From contig NZ_CP045920.1 of assembly GCF_009660225.1 (NCBI RefSeq), positions 3,050,079 to 3,114,078 of the forward strand: DNA of 64,000 nucleotides. Direction: 5' to 3'. Shown here in pieces: positions 19,377 through 26,966 of the stretch (the first letter of the stretch is position 1; the number at the start of each line of letters is the position of its first letter). The DNA is from Pseudactinotalea sp. HY158 (GTDB lineage: Bacteria; Actinomycetota; Actinomycetes; Actinomycetales; Beutenbergiaceae). Under the pieces are notes generated by a model. It ran no database searches. It was not told the origin of the DNA and saw only the letters and a program-made list of their open reading frames with translations. The position numbers were made by a program, and so were the translations under genes.

Positions 19377-20006
19377 ATGATGAGAGTCTCCGCATTGCTC
19401 GCAGTTGTCGCACTCAGCGCTTCCGCACCTGCGAGCCTGACAAGTCCAGACACTATTGGCTATTCGCAGGTTGGCGTCGATGAGGCTACCCAGGTCATCT
19501 ACAGCTCCGAGCCAACGCCCATTCCACTCCTGGGTGTCAACATGGACGAAGGTGTCGATGGCGCTACGGGTGGGGATGTCCAGGTTGCCAACTTCGAGAT
19601 GTCAGCGTCTCCTGTGATTCCTGCAAACGGTGAAACGATCAAGGTGATCTATGCGGATGCAGAAACGACCTACATCGGTGTCACGGCGTCCTGCACCCAC
19701 AGCATCACTGCGACTAGGCCGACGAAGAGTGGCGGCCACGCCACATCGACTTCTACGGTCACGACGAGCAGTGGATGCTCCTCGGCCGTATCCGTTGCCG
19801 GGCAGATCGCAGTCAAAGCACTCTTCGGCATCTGGTCCGTGCGCAATCAGTTAACCGGCACCGTCTACCCCGGTGGGGGCTGGTCCGCCGTCGTTGCCGC
19901 CAAATGCAATGGAAATGGCCAGGATCAATGGAAGGGCCGGACGGTCGTCGGTCAATCGACAGCATCGGCAGACTCTGCCGCCGCTACCCTTCCCTGCGGT
20001 CGCTGA
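19377..20006 (+). CDS. secreted protein of unknown function
   Basis: About 210 residues, starting at one of two adjacent ATGs after GAAGGGGAA. A signal peptide (MMRVSALLAVVALSASAPAS, likely cut near APA) is followed by a Ser/Thr-rich mature region with four Cys (ASCTHS, SSGCSS, AAKCNG, LPCGR) and no known domain. Base composition and codon use are visibly less GC-rich than the neighbours, and the gene lies against a mobile-element nest, which suggests transfer. The gene-free 19092-19376 upstream shows no clear promoter. Confidence 0.65.
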   Translation: MMRVSALLAVVALSASAPASLTSPDTIGYSQVGVDEATQVIYSSEPTPIPLLGVNMDEGVDGATGGDVQVANFEMSASPVIPANGETIKVIYADAETTYIGVTASCTHSITATRPTKSGGHATSTSTVTTSSGCSSAVSVAGQIAVKALFGIWSVRNQLTGTVYPGGGWSAVVAAKCNGNGQDQWKGRTVVGQSTASADSAAATLPCGR

Positions 20007-20082
20007 GATCTCAGCCTGTTGTGACCTCAAGTCTGCGCGATTGTGATCATGGTGCGACACTATGCCCCCTGAGATGACTGGC

Positions 20083-20093
20083 GGCCTACCGGT
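20083..20093. other. left arm of a hairpin split by the ISL3 insertion
   Basis: GGCCTACCGGT here and ACCGGTAGGCC at 26383-26393 are perfect complements. With the mobile nest removed they would be 19 bases apart and form an 11-bp stem just downstream of the secreted-protein gene, so the insertion probably hit a terminator. The 8-bp target duplication overlaps the arm. Confidence 0.6.
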
Positions 20094-20970
20094 TTTGTGA
20101 CTCTTCACAGTTGAGGGTGTAGGGGCCGTGGGCGAGTCGCTCGTCGGGTAGGGGTCGAGGTCCTCCGATGATGGAAGTTCTCACACTGCCCATCAGGAAG
20201 ACCTCGACGTGCCCGACGCTACCTTCACTCGCCCCGATCTGACCACGTTCGCCCTGCTGGACGGCCTCGGCCTGGAGGTCGTCGGCCAGCGACTCTAGCC
20301 GGGCCGGGCGGTGCTCGCCTGCCGGGTCGTGGCACCGGATCAGTGGTGCCGGCGGTGTGGCTGCGAGGGATCGGCTCGTGACACGCTCGTGCGGCGGCTG
20401 GCGCACGTTCCACTGGGGTGGCGCCCGACCACGCTGGAGGTCACCGTTCGCCGGTACCGGTGCAGCGGGTGCGGGCACGTGTGGCGTCAGGACACCAGCG
20501 CCGCGGCCGAACCACGCGCGAGACTCTCCCGCGGCGCGCTGCGGTGGGCCCTGGAGGCGATCGTGTGTCAGCACCTGACCGTGGCCCGCGTCGCCGAGGG
20601 CCTGGCGGTCTCGTGGAACACCGCCAACGACGCGATCCTGGCCGAGGGCCAGCGCGTGTTGATCAGTGACCCCCGCCGGTTCGACGGGGTTCGGGTCCTG
20701 GGCGTGGATGAACACGTCTGGCGCCACACCCACCGCGGTGACAAGTACGTGACCGTCATCATCGACCTGACCCCGGTCCGGGCCGGCACCGGGCCCGCCC
20801 GGCTACTGGACATGGTCGAAGGCCGCTCCAAGGCGGCGTTCAAGACCTGGCTCGCCGATCGTCCCGAGTCCTGGCGGGCAGGCCTGGAGGTGGTGGCGAT
20901 GGATGGGTTCAGCGGCTTCAAGACGGCCGCGGCCGAGGAGGTGCCCGGCGCTGTGGCCGTCATGGATCCG

Positions 20971-21055
20971 TTTTATGTCGATGTCCTGGTTATGCCGATG
21001 TCGGTGCGTGGGGGCTGCTGCTGCCTGGGTGCGGTGGTGGGCACGTCGGCATAAT
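20971..21055. repeat. RIT left terminal inverted repeat
   Basis: 85 bp with internal structure: TTATGTCGATGTC, then four bases later TTATGCCGATGTC, and the same motif inverted at the inner edge (ACGTCGGCATAA). These three copies are likely recombinase binding sites. Confidence 0.9.
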
Positions 21056-21105
21056 TCGTGTGGTGCGGGAGCCTGGTTCCTTCCCTGATTGGAAGGAGCA
21101 GATTC

Positions 21106-22332
21106 ATGCATTCAACTCCAGATCCGTCTCACGTTCGGTTCATCGGCCCGTTGTCGCCGCATGCGTTGGCGCTGGTGGCGGAACTGACGCGACTTGGTTA
21201 CACGGCGACGTCGGCAACGGCTGTGATGCTGCTCGCGGCACACCTGTCGCGGTGGTTGGACTCCCAGGACCTCGAGCTGGGGGAGTTGACCGGCCCAGTC
21301 ATTGAGCAGTTCCTCGCGGCTCGCCGTGCCGCGTACACGAGTCAGTACTCGTTGCGGGCGCTAGGTCCGGTGCTTGGTTATCTGCGCCGTGAGGGGCTGG
21401 TGCCGGACCCGGCGCCGGCGCCGGTGCCCTCGTCTCCGGCCGAGGCGCTGCTGGCTCGCTATCGGCGGTATCTGCTCGAGGATCGCGGATTGAGTAATCC
21501 AGTCGCTGAGGCGTACGCGCATTGGGTCGCCCCGTTCGTCCAGGCCATGGTCGGCACAGAATCTGTTGCGGGGCTTGCCGGGTTGACTGCCAGCGACGTG
21601 ACCGGGTTCTTGACCGCGCGTCTGCCGTCGATGACGCGGAAGACGGCGCAGATGACGGCGTGCGCGCTGCGCTCGTTCCTTCGTTTCCTGCACGATCAGC
21701 AGATCCTCCCGGTCTTGCTCGCTGACGCGGTCCCGGCGGTCGCGCACCGCAGACTGTCCGGTCTACCCGAGCCGTTGACCCAGGAACAGGTTGCCGCACT
21801 GCTGCATGCCTGTGACCGGTCTACCGCGGTGGGGCGACGCGACTTCGCGGTGATCACCGTGCTGCATCGGCTGGGCCTGCGCTGCGGCGAGCTCGCCGGG
21901 CTGGGGCTGGATGACGTGGACTGGCAGGCTGGCGTCCTCACCATTCACGGCAAGGGAGACCGGACCGACCGGCTACCGCTACCCGTCGATGTCGGCAAAG
22001 CGGTCGTGGACTACCTTCGCGATGGCCGCCCGGATACCGCGGCGCGGACCGTGTTCGTGAAGGCCGTCGCGCCACATACACCGCTGGCGTACTCGGGACT
22101 GAGCTGCATCGTTGCCCGGGCGGCCAAACGCGCCGGGCTGGGCACGATCCACGCGCATCGGTTGCGTCACACCGCGGCCAGCCAGACCCTCAACGCGGGA
22201 GCGAGCCTGGAGGAGGTTTCGCATCTGCTGCGGCATGCGAGCCCGGCGACCACGGCGATCTACGCGAAGACCGATCAGACCCGGCTAGCCGGCCTGGCGC
22301 GCCCGTGGCCGACTGGGGGGAGCGTGTCATGA
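21106..22332 (+). CDS. ritA: RIT tyrosine recombinase 1 (RitA-type)
   Basis: A 408-residue site-specific recombinase. An N-terminal SAM-like DNA-binding part (~15-210, two core-binding helical segments) precedes the catalytic domain: Arg I in LGLRCGELAGL, the beta-hairpin Lys in HGKGDRTDRLPLP, box II HAHRLRHTAAS, HLLRHASPATTAIYAKTD with the nucleophile Tyr. AAGGAG lies 8 nt before the ATG. It is the first and largest of the trio and starts 50 bp inside the left repeat. Confidence 0.93.
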   Translation: MHSTPDPSHVRFIGPLSPHALALVAELTRLGYTATSATAVMLLAAHLSRWLDSQDLELGELTGPVIEQFLAARRAAYTSQYSLRALGPVLGYLRREGLVPDPAPAPVPSSPAEALLARYRRYLLEDRGLSNPVAEAYAHWVAPFVQAMVGTESVAGLAGLTASDVTGFLTARLPSMTRKTAQMTACALRSFLRFLHDQQILPVLLADAVPAVAHRRLSGLPEPLTQEQVAALLHACDRSTAVGRRDFAVITVLHRLGLRCGELAGLGLDDVDWQAGVLTIHGKGDRTDRLPLPVDVGKAVVDYLRDGRPDTAARTVFVKAVAPHTPLAYSGLSCIVARAAKRAGLGTIHAHRLRHTAASQTLNAGASLEEVSHLLRHASPATTAIYAKTDQTRLAGLARPWPTGGSVS

Positions 22333-23285
22333 ACACCGTGCTGGAGGACCTCCCGAGGCTGATCGGCGACTATCTGCGGGTGCGACGCGCGCTGGGATAC
22401 AAGCTGGACGGCGTCGAGCACACCCTGAATCACTTCGTCGCCTACCTGCACGTCCGTGGCGCGCGCACGGTGACGATCGAGCATGCCGTCGGCTTCGCGA
22501 CGGCACCCCCGGCGCGCACGCCGCGCACCCAGGCGCTGCGGTTATCGGCGATCCGCTGCTTCGCCCGCTGGGCGCACTGCCAGAACCCGGACATCGAGGT
22601 CCCGCCGGCCAGGCTCCTGCCGGCGCGACCCACCCGGGTCGCACCGTTCATCTATACCGCTGCGCAGGTCCAGGCGATGCTGGACGCTGCCGGGACGCTG
22701 ACACCGGAACTGCGCGCAGCGACCTACCAGACGCTGATCGGACTGATGGCCGCGACCGGGATCCGCACCGGGGAAGCGATCGCGTTGGACATCGCGAGCT
22801 TCGATCAGCGCGGGCGCACCCTCACAGTGGTCGGGAAATACGGCAAGGTCCGCATGCTCCCGTTGCACCCGACGGTCGCCGCGGCGCTGACCGCCTACCT
22901 GCAGCAGCGGGATCGGCTGCTCCCAGCGTCGACGTGCACCGCGCTGCTGATCTCCACCGTGGGCACCCGGCTTCATCCCTCCGGTGTACACCCGACCTTC
23001 CGGAAGCTCACCGACAAGGCCGGGTTGGGCCCGGTGTCGTCGTCGTGCCGTCCACGGCTGCACGATTTACGCCACACGTTCGCGGTGAACACCATGCTCG
23101 ACGCCTACCGCGCCGGCGCCGATCCCGCCGCAGTCCTGCCGGTGCTGGCGACCTGGCTGGGACACACGGAACCCCGGGACACGTACTGGTATCTCACCGG
23201 CACCACCGAACTGCTCGCCACCGCGACCGAGCGGCTCGATGCCTCAGCGGCTCCCTCCGGTCGCGACCGAGGGGACCGATCATGA
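22329..23285 (+). CDS. ritB: RIT tyrosine recombinase 2 (RitB-type)
   Basis: A 318-residue recombinase overlapping ritA by ATGA. Catalytic set: TGIRTGEAIALD (Arg I), VGKYGKVRMLPLH (Lys), RLHDLRHTFAVN (box II) and WLGHTEPRDTYWYLTGT (His and Tyr). The coupled overlap implies that the three enzymes are made together and probably act as a complex. Confidence 0.93.
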   Translation: MNTVLEDLPRLIGDYLRVRRALGYKLDGVEHTLNHFVAYLHVRGARTVTIEHAVGFATAPPARTPRTQALRLSAIRCFARWAHCQNPDIEVPPARLLPARPTRVAPFIYTAAQVQAMLDAAGTLTPELRAATYQTLIGLMAATGIRTGEAIALDIASFDQRGRTLTVVGKYGKVRMLPLHPTVAAALTAYLQQRDRLLPASTCTALLISTVGTRLHPSGVHPTFRKLTDKAGLGPVSSSCRPRLHDLRHTFAVNTMLDAYRAGADPAAVLPVLATWLGHTEPRDTYWYLTGTTELLATATERLDASAAPSGRDRGDRS

Positions 23286-24268
23286 CCCGGCTCGCCCCGA
23301 TCCTGCAGGCGTTCTTCACGACGCGGCTGTCGGCTCAGTATGGTGCCAGCGCCCACACCATCGCCGCGTACCGCGACTGCTGGCGACTGCTGCTGCGTTA
23401 CGCCGCCATGGCCACCGGCACAGCACCGGCGGCGCTGGAACTGTCGCAGCTGGACCACGACCTGATCACCGGGTTCCTCGCGCACCTCGAATCCGAGCGC
23501 GGCAACACGGTCAGCACCCGCAACGCGCGGCTCGCCGCGGTGCACTCACTGTTCACCTACGCCGCGTATCAGTATCCTGAGCACGCCGACACGATCAGCC
23601 GGGTCCTGGCGATCCCCGCGAAACGAGCCAGGCGCACCGAGATCACCTACCTCACCCCTCCCGAGGTCGCCGCCCTACTGGACGCGCCGGACCGTTCCAC
23701 CCCGGCCGGACGCCGCGACCACGCGCTGATCCAGGTCGCGGTCACCACCGGGATGCGAGTCTCCGAGCTCACAGCGCTGAGGGCCGGCGATGTTCACCTC
23801 GGCACCGGCGCGCACGTCGTCTGCCACGGGAAGGGCCGGAAGGACCGGATCACGCCACTTGACCGTCAGACAGTCCGGAGCCTGCGGCCCTTCACCGCCG
23901 GGGCCAGCACCGACACATTCGTGTTCCCCGCTCGTGAGGGGACGAGGATGAGCCGTGACGCCGTTGCCGCTCGGCTAGCACTGCACACCGCCACCGCGAC
24001 CAGTACCTGCCCGAGCCTGACCGGTAAGAACGTCACCGCGCACGTCCTGCGGCACACTGCCGCCATGCGGCTGCTGGCTGCGGGGATCGACAGCAGCGTC
24101 ATCGCTCTCTGGCTCGGTCACGAGAGCATCGAAACCACGCAGATCTACCTGCACGCGAACATGAAGACCAAGGAGGACGCTCTCGCCAGAACCAGACCTA
24201 CCGGCACCAAACCAGGACGCTACACCGTCACAGACGACGAGCTGCTGGCCTTCCTTCAAGGACTCTGA
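23282..24268 (+). CDS. ritC: RIT tyrosine recombinase 3 (RitC-type)
   Basis: A 328-residue XerD-like recombinase overlapping ritB by ATGA. Core-binding domain ~10-100 (FFTTRLSAQYGASAHTIAAYRDCW), then TTGMRVSELTALRAGDV (Arg I), CHGKGRKDRITPL (Lys), VTAHVLRHTAAMRLL (box II) and WLGHESIETTQIYLHAN (His, Tyr nucleophile). Its TGA ends on the first base of the right terminal repeat. Confidence 0.94.
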   Translation: MTRLAPILQAFFTTRLSAQYGASAHTIAAYRDCWRLLLRYAAMATGTAPAALELSQLDHDLITGFLAHLESERGNTVSTRNARLAAVHSLFTYAAYQYPEHADTISRVLAIPAKRARRTEITYLTPPEVAALLDAPDRSTPAGRRDHALIQVAVTTGMRVSELTALRAGDVHLGTGAHVVCHGKGRKDRITPLDRQTVRSLRPFTAGASTDTFVFPAREGTRMSRDAVAARLALHTATATSTCPSLTGKNVTAHVLRHTAAMRLLAAGIDSSVIALWLGHESIETTQIYLHANMKTKEDALARTRPTGTKPGRYTVTDDELLAFLQGL

Positions 24269-24352
24269 TTATGCCGACATGCCCACCACCGCACCCAGGC
24301 AGCAGCAGCCCCCACGCACCGACATCGACATAACCAGGACATCGACATAAAA
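24268..24352. repeat. RIT right terminal inverted repeat
   Basis: Reverse complement of 20971-21055 with two mismatches in 85. Confidence 0.92.
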
Positions 24353-24353
24353 G

Positions 24354-24379
24354 GGATTATGCCGACGTCGGCATAATCC
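24354..24379. repeat. 26-bp perfect palindrome at the right RIT boundary
   Basis: Starts GGATTATGCCGAC and is its own reverse complement. It contains two inverted copies of the TTATGCCGAC motif found in the terminal repeats, and its last four bases belong to the target. It has no counterpart at the left end, so the element's ends are asymmetric. Confidence 0.8.
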
Positions 24380-24754
24380 GTTCCACGTCGTCCGTCTAGC
24401 CGGTGACGCCCTCGATGAGGCCCGTCGCCGGGTACAGCAGGACACCTGTGGGCACCGTGGCCGCACCGGCGACCCGCTCTATGGCGCCCGCCGCACCCTG
24501 CACACCGGCGCCGACCTGCTCACCCAGAAGCAGACCCGCCGCATCGAGGCCCTCTTCGCCGACGAGGCTCACATCGAGGTCGAGGCGACCTGGGGCGTCT
24601 ACCAGCGCATGGTCGCCGCCTACCGCGACCCCGACAGGACACGAGGGCGGCAGATGATGTCCGGCCTGATCGACTCCCTGGCCCACGGCGTTCCCGCCGC
24701 CCTGAGCGAACTACGCAGACTCGGCCGCACCCTGACACGCCGCGCCGGCGACGT

Positions 24755-26172
24755 AGTAGTGCCCCTTAGAGTGGTGTAGCGCGGTCGCCCAGCTCGTCCC
24801 GGTCGTGGACGTGGGTGCGGCCACCGCGTGATCCTTCGAGTCAACCTTCTACCGAATCCTCGAACGGAGTCATCACGATGACCGCACCACATATTGTCGA
24901 CCCTGGCGGCCTGCTCAGTGAAGCCCTGAGCGAAGCAAGCCCGGATCTGATGCGTTCGCTGTTGCAGACGATGATCAACGCGCTGCTGTCCGCGGACGCC
25001 GACGCCGTCGTCGGCGCCGAGTACGGCCGGCCCAGCGCCTCGCGTACGGCGCAGCGTAACGGCTACCGCCACCGCGACCTGGACACCCGCGTGGGGACCG
25101 TGGACGTGGCCATCCCCAAGCTGCGCAAGGGCAACTACTTCCCCGAGTGGCTACTCGAGCGGCGCAAGCGGGCCGAGTCGGCGATGATCACCGTCGTGGC
25201 CGACTGCTACCTGGCCGGGGTGTCCACCCGCCGGATGGACAAGTTGGTCAAGACCTTGGGGATCGACTCACTGAGCAAGTCGCAGGTCTCGCGGATGACG
25301 GCCGACCTGGACCAGATCGTCGAGGACTTCCGCCACCGCCCCCTGGATGAGGCGGGACCGTTCACGTTCGTCGCGGCCGACGCGCTCACGATGAAGGTCC
25401 GCGAGGGCGGGCGCGTGGTCGCCACCTCGGTACTGCTGGCGACCGGGGTCAACGCCGACGGGCACCGCGAGGTCCTCGGCCTACGCGTGGCCACCAGTGA
25501 GACCGGGTCGGCGTGGAACGAGTTCTTCGCCGACCTCCTCGCGCGCGGCCTGACGGGCGTGCGCTTGGTCACCTCCGACGCCCACCAGGGCTTGAAGGAA
25601 GCGATCGGGGCGAACTTGACCGGTGCCGCGTGGCAACGGTGCCGTACCCACTACAGCGCGAACCTGATGGACGTGACACCCAAGAGCATGTGGCCGGCCG
25701 TCAAGGCCATGCTCCACAGCGTCTATGACCAGCCCGACGCACCCAGCGTGCAGGCCCAGTTCGACCGGCTCATCGAGTACGTCGACGAGAAGCTGCCCGA
25801 CGCGGCCGAGCACCTCACCGGCGCACGGGAGGACATCTTGGCGTTCACCGCGTTCCCCAAGGACGTGTGGACACAGATCTGGTCGAACAACCCCCAGGAG
25901 CGTCTCAACCGCGAGATCCGCCGCCGGACCGACTCCGTGGGCATCTTCCCCAACCGCAACGCCATCGTGCGCCTCGTCGGCGCCGTCCTGGCCGAGCAGA
26001 CCGACGAATGGGCCGAAGGCCGGCGCTACCTCGGCCTCGACGTCCTCGCCCGCTGCCGCATCACCCTCATCACCACCACCGACCCCGAGATCGGAGCCGA
26101 AACCATGCCCGCCCTGACCGCCTGAACCCCTACGAAGGATCACCCACCGCTACACCACTCCAAGGGACTTGA
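24755..26172 (+). mobile_element. IS256-family insertion sequence
   Basis: A 1418-bp element in the ISL3 transposase. The near-terminal inverted repeats are CCCTTAGAGTGGTGTAGCG (left) and, reverse complemented, CCCTTGGAGTGGTGTAGCG (right). CCGGCGACGT stands on both sides (24745-24754, 26173-26182) and rejoins the ISL3 frame perfectly when one copy is removed. The family usually makes 8-9 bp duplications, so one or two bases of the ten may be chance. Confidence 0.92.
24878..26125 (+). CDS. IS256-family (MULE-type) transposase
   Basis: A 415-residue intact transposase. RNGYRHRDLDTRVGTVDVAIPKLRKGNYFPEWLLERRKRAE and the strongly conserved YLAGVSTRRMDKLVKTLGI precede the DDE triad: Asp in FVAADALTMKV, Asp in LVTSDAHQGLKEAI and Glu in NNPQERLNREIRRRTDSVGIFPN. 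C-x-T-H-Y (WQRCRTHYSANL) is the usual motif between D2 and E. GGAG lies 9 nt before the ATG. Confidence 0.95.
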   Translation: MTAPHIVDPGGLLSEALSEASPDLMRSLLQTMINALLSADADAVVGAEYGRPSASRTAQRNGYRHRDLDTRVGTVDVAIPKLRKGNYFPEWLLERRKRAESAMITVVADCYLAGVSTRRMDKLVKTLGIDSLSKSQVSRMTADLDQIVEDFRHRPLDEAGPFTFVAADALTMKVREGGRVVATSVLLATGVNADGHREVLGLRVATSETGSAWNEFFADLLARGLTGVRLVTSDAHQGLKEAIGANLTGAAWQRCRTHYSANLMDVTPKSMWPAVKAMLHSVYDQPDAPSVQAQFDRLIEYVDEKLPDAAEHLTGAREDILAFTAFPKDVWTQIWSNNPQERLNREIRRRTDSVGIFPNRNAIVRLVGAVLAEQTDEWAEGRRYLGLDVLARCRITLITTTDPEIGAETMPALTA

Positions 26173-26382
26173 CCGGCGACGTCCTGGCCTACTTCGACCG
26201 ACCCGGCACGAGCAACGGCCCCACAGAGGCGATCAACGGCAGGCTCGAACACCTCCGCGGCTCAGCCCTGGGCTTCCGCAACCTGACCAACTATGTCGCC
26301 AGATCACTACTCGAGGCCGGCGGATTCAGACCCCAACTACACCCTGGATTGTGAAGAGCCGGTTTTGTTGACTGTAAAAGAG

Positions 26383-26393
26383 ACCGGTAGGCC
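26383..26393. other. right arm of the hairpin split by the ISL3 insertion
   Basis: ACCGGTAGGCC, the complement of 20083-20093 on the far side of the mobile nest. Confidence 0.6.
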
Positions 26394-26399
26394 TCCACC

Positions 26400-26447
26400 C
26401 TGGTAGCGGCGGGCGTACTTCTTGGTGATCTCGCGGCGTGCACTCAT
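26400..26447 (-). pseudogene. N-terminal stub of an IS481/integrase-type transposase
   Basis: After GGGGAGC the minus strand reads MSARREITKKYARRYQ, which strongly resembles the first codons of a widespread actinobacterial IS481-like transposase. The likeness stops there and the frame runs into the hairpin region. No other part of that transposase is present, so this is a remnant of an older insertion. Confidence 0.45.
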
Positions 26448-26579
26448 CGAAAGCTCCCCGTTCATGGTCCCCGGCTTACACCAGCTGCTATGCTGGCCTC
26501 CTTGCGTGAGGCACGCGCTGGCGTTCCCGGACCTTTTAGGTGAGTCTCGTAGAGCCGTGCACTGCAGCAGCCCACCAGA

Positions 26580-26585
26580 TAGAGT
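26580..26585 (+). promoter_or_regulatory. -10 box of a probable leaderless promoter
   Basis: TAGAGT, six bases before the ATG at 26592; no Shine-Dalgarno. Confidence 0.6.
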
Positions 26586-26591
26586 GTCTAG

Positions 26592-26807
26592 ATGGTCGAT
26601 GAGTCGCTCATGGAACAACTCGAACGGCTCAGTCCGTCCGAGTTGACCGAGTTGCGCGACGCGATCGACATCAGGCTCGGCGATGACGTCCCCGCCGGCC
26701 AGTGGACGATCCTCGGGCAGCGTGTCACCGAGGCCGATGCGAGTTCCGACGACTACATGACGCTCGACGAGTGGCAGTCGCGCCGCCGCGCGCGTCGCTC
26801 CGCGTGA
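26592..26807 (+). CDS. small antitoxin-like protein
   Basis: 71 residues: MVDESLMEQLERLSPSELTELRDAIDIRL, then DDYMTLDEWQSRRRARRSA. The helical N-terminus and the C-terminal MTLDEWxxRRRAR resemble small antitoxins paired with ParE/RelE toxins. Its TGA overlaps (GTGA) the GTG of a truncated toxin-like ORF, which supports that reading. The family is not identified with certainty. Confidence 0.65.
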   Translation: MVDESLMEQLERLSPSELTELRDAIDIRLGDDVPAGQWTILGQRVTEADASSDDYMTLDEWQSRRRARRSA

Positions 26808-26860
26808 GGTACACGGTCCGACTCCGCGCCGGCACCCGACGAGACCTCGCCGGGTCGTGA
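26804..26860 (+). pseudogene. ParE/RelE-like toxin stub
   Basis: Translationally coupled to the antitoxin-like gene by GTGA. It reads MRYTVRLRAGTRRDLAGS and then stops. MRYTVRLRxGxRRDLA is how many ParE/RelE toxins begin, so the toxin appears to have been lost after 18 codons and the antitoxin is left alone. Confidence 0.55.
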
Positions 26861-26966
26861 TCTCGCTCCGGATCGCAACGAAGGAGAGTTGCTCGAGCCA
26901 ATTTCGATACCGCCGACATGTGGACCGCTCGAGGCCCGTCGCGCCGATCCTCGGTGGCGCCGACCC

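Larger units (their letters stand above)
20973..24375 (+). mobile_element. RIT element (recombinase in trio)
   Basis: Three tyrosine recombinase genes in one direction, each overlapping the next by ATGA, lie between 85-bp terminal inverted repeats (20971-21055 and 24268-24352, 83 of 85 bases identical). This is the known RIT architecture. It sits inside the ISL3 transposase at the codons for MDPF, and the 7-mer ATCCGTT is present on both sides (20966-20972, 24376-24382). The right end carries an extra 26-bp perfect palindrome. All three genes look intact. Confidence 0.93.
20209..26354 (+). pseudogene. ISL3-family transposase in three pieces
   Basis: Piece 1 (20209-~20972) starts with GTG, has an in-frame TAG at 20296, then shows two zinc-finger CxxC pairs (CRRCGC, YRCSGCGHVW), VARVAEGLAVSWNTAND and the DDE-type catalytic region VLGVDEHVW and VVAMDGFSGF up to VMDPF. 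Piece 2 (24376-24754) continues PFHVVRLAGDALDEARRR through RTLHTGADLLTQKQTRRIEALF. Piece 3 (26173-26354) ends GTSNGPTEAINGRLEHLRGSALGFRN. The early TAG adds a third lesion, so the element cannot supply its own transposase. Confidence 0.92.
20099..26360 (+). mobile_element. ISL3-family insertion sequence, interrupted twice
   Basis: The ends are imperfect inverted repeats: GACTCTTCACAGTTGAGG on the left and, reverse complemented, GGCTCTTCACAATCCAGG on the right. Both sides carry the 8-bp target duplication GGTTTTGT (20091-20098 and 26361-26368), the length expected for ISL3. Inside, the transposase is cut by a RIT element at 20973-24375 and by an IS256-family element at 24755-26172. Without these the element is about 1.4 kb. 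The insertions must be later than the ISL3 event. Confidence 0.93.

Noticed and set aside
20099-26360. A composite transposon carrying passenger genes
   Set aside because: The two outer ends belong to one split ISL3 copy, not to two IS copies, and the only genes inside are recombinases and transposases.
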